This document shows positions 24,166 through 32,223 of a stretch of 64,000 nucleotides of DNA, piece after piece. Below the pieces are notes generated by a model. It searched no databases and was not told the DNA's origin. It saw only the letters and a list, made by a program, of their open reading frames with translations. The DNA comes from Desulfoluna sp942491485 (GTDB lineage Bacteria; Desulfobacterota; Desulfobacteria; Desulfobacterales; Desulfolunaceae). Numbering within the stretch: position 1 is the stretch's first letter; each line of letters begins with the position of its first letter. The position numbers were made by a program, and so were the translations under genes. The DNA lies in NCBI GenBank assembly GCA_942491485.1, contig CALOAX010000004.1:868001-932000 (forward strand). Direction: 5' to 3'.

Positions 24166-25578
24166 CTACCTTCGTCCCCTTGGCTTGCCCGGCCTGGAGG
24201 ATTGGGGACGCGATCCTGATCTGGATGGCTTTTTCCCTGCATCGCTTGTCTTCTTTCCTGCCCGGGGTTTTGTCCCCGCTTTGGAGCCGGGTTTCGGGCC
24301 TTTGCCAGACCCTTTGGATTTGCCTTTGCGGGCGTTTGATTTTTGTTTGGACTCTTTTCTTTGATCGACGATCTCCTGGAGTTCCTTGTCGACTTTTTTT
24401 CCGCCGCCGGTGCTTCCGGGTCTGAAGAGGACAAAATCCGGTACGTCGTGGCCTTGTGTGTAGCCGGCCACTTTCTCCACCGGGATTTTGTGCTTCAGGA
24501 GAGCCTCGATGGCATCCAGAAACCGCTTCTCTTCTGCACTGACAAGGGAGACGGCAATGCCGCTTACGCCGGCTCTGCCGGTGCGGCCGATGCGGTGGAC
24601 GTAATCCTCGGGGATGGAGGGCATGTCGTAGTTGACCACATAGGGGAGGTTGCTGATATCCAGGCCCCTTGCGGCCACATCCGTTGCCACGAGGACGTGG
24701 ATTTCCCCTTTTTTGAACTCTTCCAGGGTTCGCGTCCTCAGGGACTGGCTCTTGTTGCCATGAAGGGCCGCTGCACTGACCCCATGTGCGGTGAGTTTGT
24801 CCGTGAGCTTGTTGGCCCCGTGTTTTGTGCGGCAAAAGACCAGGACCCGGGACCAGCGGCCGCTGGTGATCAGGTGGACGAGAAGGGGGCGCTTGTTGGT
24901 TTTTTCCACCAGGTGCACTTTCTGAGTTACCGATTCTGCCGCCGTTTTCTTGGGGGTTACCTCAATGTGCTCGGGGTCCCTCAGCATTTTGGCGGCAAGA
25001 TCCCGGATCTCCTGGGTGTAGGTGGCAGAAAAGAGCATGGTCCTGCGCTCGTAGGGCATGAGGTTAATGACCTCGGTGATCTCCTCGTTGAAGCCCAGGT
25101 CCAGCATTCGGTCCGCCTCGTCGAAGACCACAAACTCAATCTGAAGCAGGTTCAGGTGTCTCAGGGAGGCGAGATCCAGCAGGCGACCCGGCGTGGCCAC
25201 AAGGATATCGACCCCTCGCTTCAGACGATCGATCTGGGGTTGGATTCGAACCCCGCCGTGAACCACGGTGCACCGCAGAGAGACTCGTCTGGCAAGGGCT
25301 TTTATGCTTTCACCCACTTGAAGCGCCAACTCCCGGGTGGGGGTCAGGACCAGGGCGCGGGGGTGGCGTCCGTTGCTTTTGCTTCGGCTCAGGATTTCAA
25401 CAAGGGGGAGTCCGAAGGCATCGGTTTTGCCCGTTCCCGTCTGTGCCCGGGCAAAGATGTCCCGTCCGTTGAGGATCACGGGGATGGCCTTGCTCTGAAT
25501 GGGGGTGGGGGTGGTGTACCCCTTGGTCTCAACGGCTTTCAGAAGTTCGGCCCGAAGGCCAAGTTGATCGAATGGCAT
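24166..25578 (-). CDS. rhlE: DEAD-box ATP-dependent RNA helicase, RhlE-type
   Basis: A 470-residue cytoplasmic helicase with all core motifs: Q motif (FDQLGLRAELLKAV...TPIQ), motif I AQTGTGKT (45-52), Ia PTRELALQ, Ib TPGRLLDL, II DEAD (FDEADRMLD), III SAT, V ARGLD and VI HRIGRTGR. The C-terminal 100 residues form a low-complexity tail rich in Lys, Arg, Gly, Ser and Pro, usual for RhlE and thought to bind RNA. Role: remodelling rRNA or mRNA structure in ribosome assembly or decay. ATG 25578 has AGGA 8 bases upstream. Single gene, convergent with the yqhC-like gene. Confidence 0.93.
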   Translation of the reverse strand: MPFDQLGLRAELLKAVETKGYTTPTPIQSKAIPVILNGRDIFARAQTGTGKTDAFGLPLVEILSRSKSNGRHPRALVLTPTRELALQVGESIKALARRVSLRCTVVHGGVRIQPQIDRLKRGVDILVATPGRLLDLASLRHLNLLQIEFVVFDEADRMLDLGFNEEITEVINLMPYERRTMLFSATYTQEIRDLAAKMLRDPEHIEVTPKKTAAESVTQKVHLVEKTNKRPLLVHLITSGRWSRVLVFCRTKHGANKLTDKLTAHGVSAAALHGNKSQSLRTRTLEEFKKGEIHVLVATDVAARGLDISNLPYVVNYDMPSIPEDYVHRIGRTGRAGVSGIAVSLVSAEEKRFLDAIEALLKHKIPVEKVAGYTQGHDVPDFVLFRPGSTGGGKKVDKELQEIVDQRKESKQKSNARKGKSKGSGKGPKPGSKAGTKPRAGKKTSDAGKKPSRSGSRPQSSRPGKPRGRR

Positions 25579-25971
25579 ATAAGTATCCTGAATGATATCA
25601 GTGTTTTTACGTTTAAAGACTCCTGCACGACCAGACCGTGCCGAATGTCAACAGCAACAGGACATATAGTATAATTTCATAAGGATGTCCCAGAATTTCA
25701 GGGACAAAAATGAAACTGTCCATAAGGGGCCAGTCGACGAGACGAACAATAAGGCATGAACAGCCTTGTTACGTCAGCCTGACGGGCTCATGAACGGCAC
25801 TATGGAGCACGAGAATAAAAAACGACAGACCCGATTCAGCAATGCCTTCCATGGGCAAGGTGAACATCTGGCGGCAAGGATGGCGAAGCCACATTGGGCA
25901 AAACACCTTGAAAGCAGCCTTGGGATGCCGAAGAGGCAATGAAACACCCTGTCTGTGCCGTTCGCCAGAAC
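25579..25971. other. Intergenic region upstream of rhlE with an R1 remnant
   Basis: No gene seen. Near 25868-25935 is a degenerate R1 (GCGGCAAGG...AACACCTTGAAAGC). A short inverted pair GTCCC/GGGAC occurs near 25688-25715. The stretch before rhlE contains TTGACA on the minus strand, but no -10 box at a suitable distance. Confidence 0.45.
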
Positions 25972-26562
25972 TCATCTTGACGATTCAGGCGTTGGGTTGC
26001 TTTCTGTCAATGAACCGGTTCCAACGATTCCGGAGTTACGTGCTTTGTTAATCTTTTGTATGTGAGAAAGGATCGCGCCCGTTTCCTTGGCCGCGCCTGG
26101 TTTGAGGAGGTCATAGGCAAGGTTTTCCATGTCACTTGCTGCAATTCTGTTGGATCGCCACTTCTCCTCGAAGGACCCGATGGTCAGCAGGGTGATGAGA
26201 AGAGCTGCCAGGGCTGCCATGACAGCGGCGAGGTCGTTTCTGAGTGCCTGCTGCACATTTATGCTTTCGAGCTTTAAGATCACCCCTGCGCATGCACTCA
26301 AAAAGGCCGCTCCGAACAGGCACCCAAAGTATGCCGCACTCCATCTGGCAGCATTTGCACGGTACTCCATGTAATTTGTCGTCACAAGGGTTCCCAGATC
26401 CGTTAGGTTTTCGGGGAGAACATCGGGAAGCTGCGCGATGGCGCTTCCCCGGTATCTTTCCATGGGTTGCGCGCTCTTAAAGGACGACCAGGCGATCAAC
26501 ACAAGGCCCAGCAGGAGAATGCTCCCCAGGATCATTTTCAGTCTGTTGGACGTGCGGGACAT
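25972..26562 (-). CDS. Membrane protein with SLATT-like arrangement
   Basis: A 196-residue protein with an N-terminal hydrophobic helix (about 10-28), two further transmembrane helices (about 75-97 and 108-128) and then a polar helix carrying FEEKWRSNRIAASDMENLAYDLL. Two helices followed by a W-x2-x-R...E-x-L helix is the look of SLATT domains, predicted membrane effectors in nucleotide-linked conflict systems. The family assignment is an inference from shape and I am not certain. It is the last gene of the CHAT operon, 61 bases after the lipoprotein gene. It could instead be an unrelated small membrane protein. Confidence 0.6.
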   Translation of the reverse strand: MSRTSNRLKMILGSILLLGLVLIAWSSFKSAQPMERYRGSAIAQLPDVLPENLTDLGTLVTTNYMEYRANAARWSAAYFGCLFGAAFLSACAGVILKLESINVQQALRNDLAAVMAALAALLITLLTIGSFEEKWRSNRIAASDMENLAYDLLKPGAAKETGAILSHIQKINKARNSGIVGTGSLTESNPTPESSR

Positions 26563-26623
26563 GCGATACCTTTTTTGTTCGAGTTGACTGGCTGATCGTA
26601 AACAGTGCGTGTCGTCTGCAACT

Positions 26624-27034
26624 CTATTTCCAGCGTATCACCACGCCCTGGGCGGTAAATCCACCCGCCCCCACTGTACCGGCCGGTGCACGATGGCCCT
26701 GATAGTTCATGATGGCATCCCCCCCCATCTCGCGGGCCATGGTTTTGATTTTGTTTATGGCATTCTGGGCTTGTGGCCTGCTCATAAAAGGAACATCAGC
26801 CCATGCGCTGACTTCGCCGATCAGGATATAAGGGGTGGTGGGTTTCTCCGTGAGAATGTCTATGGGAGCATTGGCTGGTTTCGGCGGAAACCGTTGATCC
26901 GTCAGGTATGACGAATCCTGTACGCCTTTAAACGAACATGCCGGAATGAAGGCCATCGCGATACATACCACCAGGATAAAGATGCAACGTGTTACGGTGT
27001 GGCCGTGTATGGAACGGTTTTTGTCTGTGTTCAT
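26624..27034 (-). CDS. Small lipoprotein in the CHAT operon
   Basis: A 136-residue protein with a signal peptide ending in a lipobox (IAMAFIPAC, Cys33). The mature part contains PYILIGEVSAWADVPF and AINKIKTMAREMGGDAIMNYQ, which resembles the beta-strand plus helix pattern of YbjQ-like small domains where a GADA(I/V)...Y motif follows a helix. No catalytic residues are evident. Its ATG overlaps the stop of the preceding gene (ATGA at 27031-27034), so translation is coupled. A role in anchoring or sensing at the membrane is only a guess from position. Confidence 0.65.
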   Translation of the reverse strand: MNTDKNRSIHGHTVTRCIFILVVCIAMAFIPACSFKGVQDSSYLTDQRFPPKPANAPIDILTEKPTTPYILIGEVSAWADVPFMSRPQAQNAINKIKTMAREMGGDAIMNYQGHRAPAGTVGAGGFTAQGVVIRWK

Positions 27035-27339
27035 ACATCACCTCTGTAACCATGGTCGCTGTTGTTGGAACGCAAACTGGCATGAAACACAACATAACCG
27101 ATAACACCCGCGGCCAGTGAGCCCAGAATGGTGCCGAGACGTTCGTTAAACAGCAGGTTGACGTTTGTCTCTTCAAAGGCAAGAGACCCTATCCCGGATA
27201 TGTCATGAGTTGAGTGCATCATCTCATGAAATATCCGGGCAATAACCAAACTCATGGTACAACCGACACCGCACAGAGTTGAGGCGCCATACGAAGAGCC
27301 ATGGGCTACTCCCTTGGGGGCCGGTTTATTAAAATTCAC
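27031..27339 (-). CDS. Small membrane protein in the CHAT operon
   Basis: A 102-residue protein with two likely membrane segments (about 26-42, moderately hydrophobic, and 69-90, LGTILGSLAAGVIGYVVFHA). No recognised family. Both ends overlap neighbours by 4 bases (ATGA at 27336-27339 and at 27031-27034), a strong sign of translational coupling with the CHAT protease before it and the lipoprotein after it. Confidence 0.65.
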   Translation of the reverse strand: MNFNKPAPKGVAHGSSYGASTLCGVGCTMSLVIARIFHEMMHSTHDISGIGSLAFEETNVNLLFNERLGTILGSLAAGVIGYVVFHASLRSNNSDHGYRGDV

Positions 27340-29318
27340 CCCGATTGGGTCATGGGTTCTGCCATGTCGGTCTTATCCATGTTTTTTTCTCCGGCCAGCA
27401 GGGTGGTAAGCCTCTCGGCAAAGGTGGCCGATGTGTTGTCGAACCGGAGCATGTGGGTGTAACGATGAAACTGCCATCGTGAGGCGATGATCTGGATTGC
27501 CTTGGACGGGGCGGCTTCGATGAGTTGGGTGATAAAGTGTTCCGGGTCGGGGCGCTGGTTGTCGGGCAGGGTGATTCCGGCCACGAGGCCGAGGAAGTGG
27601 AGCTCGGCCAGGTTGGCACATGCCCAGAGCGCCTGGTAGGTGTTGGGGTGGTGAAGATCGTTTTTGGCCGAGGCCTCCAGGAAGGCCCATACCGGGGTAT
27701 CAAGGGCGATTCGACCTGTTTTGTGAAACTGCAGGAACATGGAGAGACTCAGCATCTGGGTTCCGGGCCAGTGGGCGTGGGCATTGATGGCGCTGGCCCG
27801 TTTGTAGAAAGCCCACGAGCGCTCAAGGGCCTTGATGGTGGCGGCGGGCAGGCGCGAGCTTTTGGCTTTTGATTTGGTTCTCTTCTCTATTTGCTGCAGG
27901 TAGAGGGTCTGGGCTTTGCGTTTTTCCGCAGACCCCAGGATGCAGAGTTTGGCGATGCGTTTATCCTGGGCATCCAAAAAGGGGGTGTCCTGATCCGATT
28001 CGGCATCGGGCATGCAGTCGATGGCATGATTGATATCCGTGATAACGTGATCGAAATCGCGGTCTGATTCCTTGATACGTTTTTCCGTGAGGTTGTGGGC
28101 GCGGCCCAGTGAGGCGGCAAGGGCCTGGTGAGCTTGTCCGGTTTTGAGCTCCCTGAGCTGGGCTTCGATGTCATCGGGGAGGGATGCGTAGGCAATGAGG
28201 CTTCCCCAGTCGTGGGTGGTGCGATCCTGGCGCCTGAGTTTCTGGCGCAGTTCGTAAAGGCAGATTCGCGGATCCTTGCCCCAGAGAAGGCCTGAGTAAA
28301 GGGTCTGGACCATGGTGACGGAGCCGGGCTTGGTTAAGGGGTACTGGGAGCCGATGACAAGGGGTACCCCTGCGTTGTGCACGGCATGGACGAGGCTGGA
28401 GCCAGGCAGAACCACCGATCCCTGCTGCCCACCGTCACAGCTTGCAACGGTCACCACCAGGGGCGATGAAAAGCCCTCTCCTTTGTTCTTGATGCGAAGG
28501 GCTGCAGAAAGCCTCTCCCCATCCACCACATCCATTCCTCTGGGGTTTGTTTCATCACAAAGGGCCAGGCCATACCGCGCTTCCGACGCATCCGGTTGCC
28601 GCAATCCGTGGGCAAGGATGTGCACATGGGTGTAGGACCCTTTGGCACAGGCCGACTGGATCTGCTCCAGGGTGGCGGAGGGGAGCACGGTGAGGAAGGG
28701 CGAAAGGCGCTCTGTGGGGGTGGTGTTCGCCGAGGGCGGTGGAAGCCAGGGACCCACGGCCTCACGAAGGGCGAGAAGATGGGCCTTGAAGGGGATACTC
28801 CCCACCCCCGGAGGGGCGGCCGCAGCAAAGAGAATCCGGGGTCGAACCGCCCAGGAAACAGATTGCCCGCACGCCCCACGGATCTCCCGGGTGGTCACCA
28901 CCGGCACATCCTGCTGAAGGGACAACGGCGATCCCTCACCGGGAAACCCCTTGGCCGCATCGGCCATCTCAAAGGGGAGCAGGGCCAGCTCCGAGGCGGA
29001 GAAGACCAGACGCAGCTGAACGAATCGCTCCTCGCCGTCCAGCGACAGATCCGCGATGAGTCCCGGCACCTTCTCCATGATCTTGCCCATGGCCGACGAA
29101 AGCTCCCGAACCTGAGCCCGCCTTGTCTCCGTATCCTTCTCAACATATCGCAACGCCCTGAGCAGCGTGAGAAAATTCTGCTGTTCGTATGGCAGTGTTA
29201 CCGTGGTGGGCTCATGGCGCCCACAAAGCCCCATGTACCGTGTCAACGGCGACAGCAACTGGTTGTGGGGCGGACCATGCCGCAACAACTCCAATTTCAC
29301 CGATCGAATTTTTCGCAT
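27336..29318 (-). CDS. CHAT-domain caspase-like protease
   Basis: A 660-residue cytoplasmic protein. After an N-terminal region of about 150 residues with a beta-rich, possibly substrate- or partner-binding fold, the CHAT domain (about 155-385) carries the catalytic pair His237 (VHILAHGL) and Cys294 (VTVASCDGG), plus the downstream VIGSQYPLTKPGS stretch typical of the family. The last 260 residues are helical and resemble TPR-like repeats. CHAT proteases are activated by partner proteins in several bacterial defence or stress systems and cut specific targets. ATG 29318 has AGGAG 7 bases upstream; the longer frame to 29393 runs into a repeat. It heads a four-gene operon. Confidence 0.88.
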   Translation of the reverse strand: MRKIRSVKLELLRHGPPHNQLLSPLTRYMGLCGRHEPTTVTLPYEQQNFLTLLRALRYVEKDTETRRAQVRELSSAMGKIMEKVPGLIADLSLDGEERFVQLRLVFSASELALLPFEMADAAKGFPGEGSPLSLQQDVPVVTTREIRGACGQSVSWAVRPRILFAAAAPPGVGSIPFKAHLLALREAVGPWLPPPSANTTPTERLSPFLTVLPSATLEQIQSACAKGSYTHVHILAHGLRQPDASEARYGLALCDETNPRGMDVVDGERLSAALRIKNKGEGFSSPLVVTVASCDGGQQGSVVLPGSSLVHAVHNAGVPLVIGSQYPLTKPGSVTMVQTLYSGLLWGKDPRICLYELRQKLRRQDRTTHDWGSLIAYASLPDDIEAQLRELKTGQAHQALAASLGRAHNLTEKRIKESDRDFDHVITDINHAIDCMPDAESDQDTPFLDAQDKRIAKLCILGSAEKRKAQTLYLQQIEKRTKSKAKSSRLPAATIKALERSWAFYKRASAINAHAHWPGTQMLSLSMFLQFHKTGRIALDTPVWAFLEASAKNDLHHPNTYQALWACANLAELHFLGLVAGITLPDNQRPDPEHFITQLIEAAPSKAIQIIASRWQFHRYTHMLRFDNTSATFAERLTTLLAGEKNMDKTDMAEPMTQSG

Positions 29319-29351
29319 GGTTGTCTCCTGTTGGGTGAGATAGGCAAAAGC

Positions 29352-29455
29352 ATGCCGGCGGCAAGGTGGGCCACCTTGAAAGCTGGTTGCCATTGCGCTT
29401 CGCCCTTCGTTCCTCAGGGCAAATCACAATGGCGTTCGTTCCTGGCTGCGCCCGC
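29352..29455 (+). repeat. R1 repeat copy
   Basis: Head ATGCCGGCGGCAAGG, hairpin CAAGGTGGGCCACCTTG, then GCCCTTCGTTCCTCAGGGC and GGCTGCGCCC remnants. Confidence 0.7.
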
Positions 29456-29789
29456 CTCCATAGCTGGTGATTTTCCGGATTCTGTCACAAGCTCTCTAAG
29501 AACTGTTTGGTATGGTTTTATGTACTCGGCATCCGGGGAAGACGGCATAGATAATTGCCGTTTGGAACCTGGTATTCAAGGGCTGAGCCCTTGGCAGCCG
29601 GTGTTATTCCGGTAAAAGTCAACCGTAGGGATGGCCCCAGGCTCTATTGTTTCTCGAGCATGGATCCCCGATCATTCGTTTCACCTCCGATATCGGGAAA
29701 CGAATCATTAAAGGGGGAGCCTGTGCTTCTGATAACCCAAGCAGTCTGGGATGACGAAATCGAACGATGAGACCTGCCTATCTTGCGGT

Positions 29790-29902
29790 AGCGGTTGCCC
29801 AACGCCACCCGTCGCGCGAATGTATCGACAACGATCGAGTTACGACACCCCTCATGCATTCGCCATAGGGTTTCCAGGTGCCCCCACCTGGGCGCCGGAG
29901 GC
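29790..29902 (-). repeat. R1 repeat copy, inverted
   Basis: On the minus strand GCCTCCGGCGCCCAGGTGGG starts 8 bases after the metallophosphoesterase stop; the hairpin is CCAGGTGGGGGCACCTGG and GCGAATGCA follows. Confidence 0.7.
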
Positions 29903-29909
29903 TCTGTTT

Positions 29910-31427
29910 TTAAAACGTAAACTGCCCTTCCTGCACCGGCGTCAGGCTGAAGTTGCTGCCGCTCCCTTCCACGGTGGCAAGGGTGCCCAGGACGTTGCCG
30001 TCGGTCTCTTTTTGGATGGAAACCACGGAGCGGATGTGCCGGATGAGGGGCTGGCCCTGGACGGTGGCATTGTCGAGGCTTTCCATGTCCCCTTTTTCGA
30101 GGACGGCCCACACCTTTGTAAAAGCCTCTTTTTGAAGGAGGTCGGGGGTGAGCTGCATGAGACGGATCCAGGATCCGGAGTTGAAGTAGGCCGCCGTGCC
30201 GTTGCTTCCCTGAATGGCTTTCTGGAGGTGGGTGTGGCCTGCGACCACCACGTCCACCTCGGGGCCCACGAGCTCCCGAACGTTTTTGCAGGTTTTGTCC
30301 TGCTCGGTGGGGTTGAAGGATTTGTCGCCATCGAGCCACCCTTGAAGGGCTTCACGCATGTTGTCTTCAGGGGATCGTCCCCGAATCTTGTCCCAGACGG
30401 CGCCCCAGATCCCCAGGAACTCGGGTTGGCCGCTGTCGCCGGCCAGGGTGGTGGGAGAGGTGCCGTGGGCCACGTGGGAGTCCATCTCCCGGAGGAGGCT
30501 GTCCATTTCAGTCTCTTGTGGGGAGGAGCTTCCGGCAAGGCTCGGGTAGCTGGTGGTCATCATCTTGTGAAAGGCCTCGTCTTCCGACGGTTCCTCACCG
30601 GAGAGCATCACGTCGATACCGAGAAAGTTGTCGGGGCCGCGTTGTTTGTCCCGGGCCAAATCGGTGACAACCCCGAAAAGTTTTTTGATTCGTGACCAGG
30701 TGACGGCATCGTTGTCCATGGCAAGCAGCAGGGCGGGGACGGTTTCCGTTTCTGGTTTCAGGAGGTCAATCCATCGGTATTTTTTTTTCATGCCGTTCAT
30801 GACGTCGATGACCATTTTGGTGCCGGCATTGGGGGCCCAGGCGGTCAGGGGGGTGTGCCGTTTTTTTTCGGCGCTGATGCGGGCCAGGGTTCGGTAGTCC
30901 ACGGGGTTCCAGGCGTCGGTCTCGTTGCCGTGGATGCACAGGATGTTTCTGTCTTTCACCCGGCAGGCGTAGCCGGTGCCGTCCATGGCGAAGGTGAGGC
31001 GGCCCCGCGCCGCATCATTATCCTCGCACAGCTGATTGGTGAGGAATTCCCGCACTTCGGGCAGGGCAAGCTCCACGTCGTGGTTGCCCAGCACGAGCAC
31101 CAAAAAGCGGTTGGACGCTTGCATGTAGCGCGCAAGGGCCTTCCAGATTTTCTCGAAGGAGGGGTCGCACATGATGCGTGTGAGGTCCGTGATGGCATGG
31201 AGCGGACGGAAGTAGCACTCTTTTTCATGGTTGGGTGCAGGTTCGGCGAGAAAATCGACGATATCGCCGTTCAGGACCAGGGCGATTTTCTGATCATCCG
31301 GAAGGGCTTCCAGCTGGTCGATGAACCAGACCAGGGCCTCCTGCTGGTTGAAAATTTGAAACCCCGGGGTTCCGCCCAGGTGAATATCGGAGATGACGTG
31401 TACGGCATCATACTGAGGGACAAGCAT
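29910..31427 (-). CDS. Calcineurin-like metallophosphoesterase
   Basis: A 505-residue cytoplasmic protein with the full two-metal phosphoesterase signature: D14-x-H16 (ISDIHLGG), GD55xxD (LNGDIVDF), GN115HD (VLGNHDVEL), a His in LCIHGNETD and GHTH near residue 405 (VVAGHTHLQK). About 200 residues between the fourth and fifth motifs form an insertion not seen in short LpxH-type enzymes. Possible substrates are cyclic nucleotides, phosphodiesters or phosphoproteins; none can be chosen from sequence. I chose ATG 31427 (GAGG upstream) over ATG 31439. It precedes the CHAT operon on the same strand, 590 repeat-filled bases away. Confidence 0.87.
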   Translation of the reverse strand: MLVPQYDAVHVISDIHLGGTPGFQIFNQQEALVWFIDQLEALPDDQKIALVLNGDIVDFLAEPAPNHEKECYFRPLHAITDLTRIMCDPSFEKIWKALARYMQASNRFLVLVLGNHDVELALPEVREFLTNQLCEDNDAARGRLTFAMDGTGYACRVKDRNILCIHGNETDAWNPVDYRTLARISAEKKRHTPLTAWAPNAGTKMVIDVMNGMKKKYRWIDLLKPETETVPALLLAMDNDAVTWSRIKKLFGVVTDLARDKQRGPDNFLGIDVMLSGEEPSEDEAFHKMMTTSYPSLAGSSSPQETEMDSLLREMDSHVAHGTSPTTLAGDSGQPEFLGIWGAVWDKIRGRSPEDNMREALQGWLDGDKSFNPTEQDKTCKNVRELVGPEVDVVVAGHTHLQKAIQGSNGTAAYFNSGSWIRLMQLTPDLLQKEAFTKVWAVLEKGDMESLDNATVQGQPLIRHIRSVVSIQKETDGNVLGTLATVEGSGSNFSLTPVQEGQFTF

Positions 31428-31475
31428 GGGGTACCTCATGATGTGGGTTAATATATAAGGGTAACGATTCAGTAT

Positions 31476-31710
31476 GCCTCAGGCGGCCAAGGGCTGAGCC
31501 CTTGGAGCCCAGGTTCGCACATGCTCCGAACCCTCGTTCCTCGGGTACGTCACATCTGCTGACGGGCTGCGCCCGTGAATAACGGAAGAGGGTATCCAAG
31601 CTCCTTCATGCAGCCCGAAGGGCACTGCACGCTCTTCATGGTCCTTGATAAAAGGTTGAACCATGATGTCAGCTCAATTCGGGTTGACTTTGGCCGGGAT
31701 AACTCCGGCG
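31476..31710 (+). repeat. Full-length R1 element
   Basis: Aligns from end to end with 23845-24075 with scattered substitutions and small indels, including the CCAAGGGCTGAGCCCTTGG, CCCTCGTTCCTCGGG, GACGGGCTGCGCCCGT and GGCCGGGATAACTCCGGC hairpins. Its last bases double as the head of the next R1. Confidence 0.85.
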
Positions 31711-31790
31711 GCAAGGTGAACCATCTTGAAAGCTGGTTTGCGAATGCGATTTGGACGTCGGCGTACAAACCTGCCTTATCATGCACCGCG
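31703..31790 (+). repeat. R1 repeat copy, joined to the previous element
   Basis: ACTCCGGCGGCAAGGTGAACCATCTTGAAAGC gives the head and first hairpin; the rest is degenerate. Confidence 0.65.
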
Positions 31791-32223
31791 ATATGGGGTG
31801 TCATTGACTCTAAGTGGTTGGAGTGGTGTGTCATGCATCCCGGATGGTGCCCTTGGTGTGAAATCATCCGGGACGGGCGGGTTTCGCGCAAGGGGTTATC
31901 GGGCAACAGCGGAACCCTATGGCTGAAATGGTCAACCTGCTTTGCAATGTTTTGCTTGTTTGGATCTCTTAACTGTCAGATATTAAAGCTTATTTTTTTG
32001 TGGTTGTGGCGGTCGTAAAATCCCCGCGCTGGTGGCGAGTATTGTAGCGTATTGTCAGGATAATTCAAGGGGTTGTTTGGCCCGTGATGCCGCTGTTGTA
32101 ATTTGGAGAAATTTTCTGCATCATATAGGGAGTCATCCCATCGTACGGATGGACAGCTTCTTTTCTTCGAGCATGTTCTCAGCTCTTTTCTCATCAAGCA
32201 TTACAATTAATGTGGACTATTCA

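Larger units (their letters stand above)
29319..29909. other. Repeat-rich gap between metallophosphoesterase and CHAT operon
   Basis: No gene seen in 590 bases. Two R1 copies face each other at the two ends (29352-29455 plus, 29790-29902 minus); between them are short inverted pieces such as TTATTCCGGTAAAAGTCAACC, also found near 56955. Any promoter for the CHAT gene must lie at the left end. Confidence 0.6.
31428..32223. other. Divergent intergenic region with two R1 elements
   Basis: Lies between the metallophosphoesterase and the giant kinase. It holds a full-length R1 at 31476-31710, immediately followed by a second R1 head. An AT-richer stretch at about 31960-32010 is the likeliest place for the kinase promoter, though no clear box pair is seen. 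A GTAACGATTCAG sequence at about 31461 resembles the end of the larger inverted-repeat elements, without a matching partner. Confidence 0.55.

Noticed and set aside
24343..25674. A 443-codon open frame on the plus strand
   Set aside because: Antisense to rhlE, which has every DEAD-box motif. No motif or ribosome-binding site supports the antisense frame.
23845..31790. Dispersed repeats considered as a CRISPR array
   Set aside because: The copies are kilobases apart, of unequal length, in both orientations and without regular spacers; no cas gene is present.
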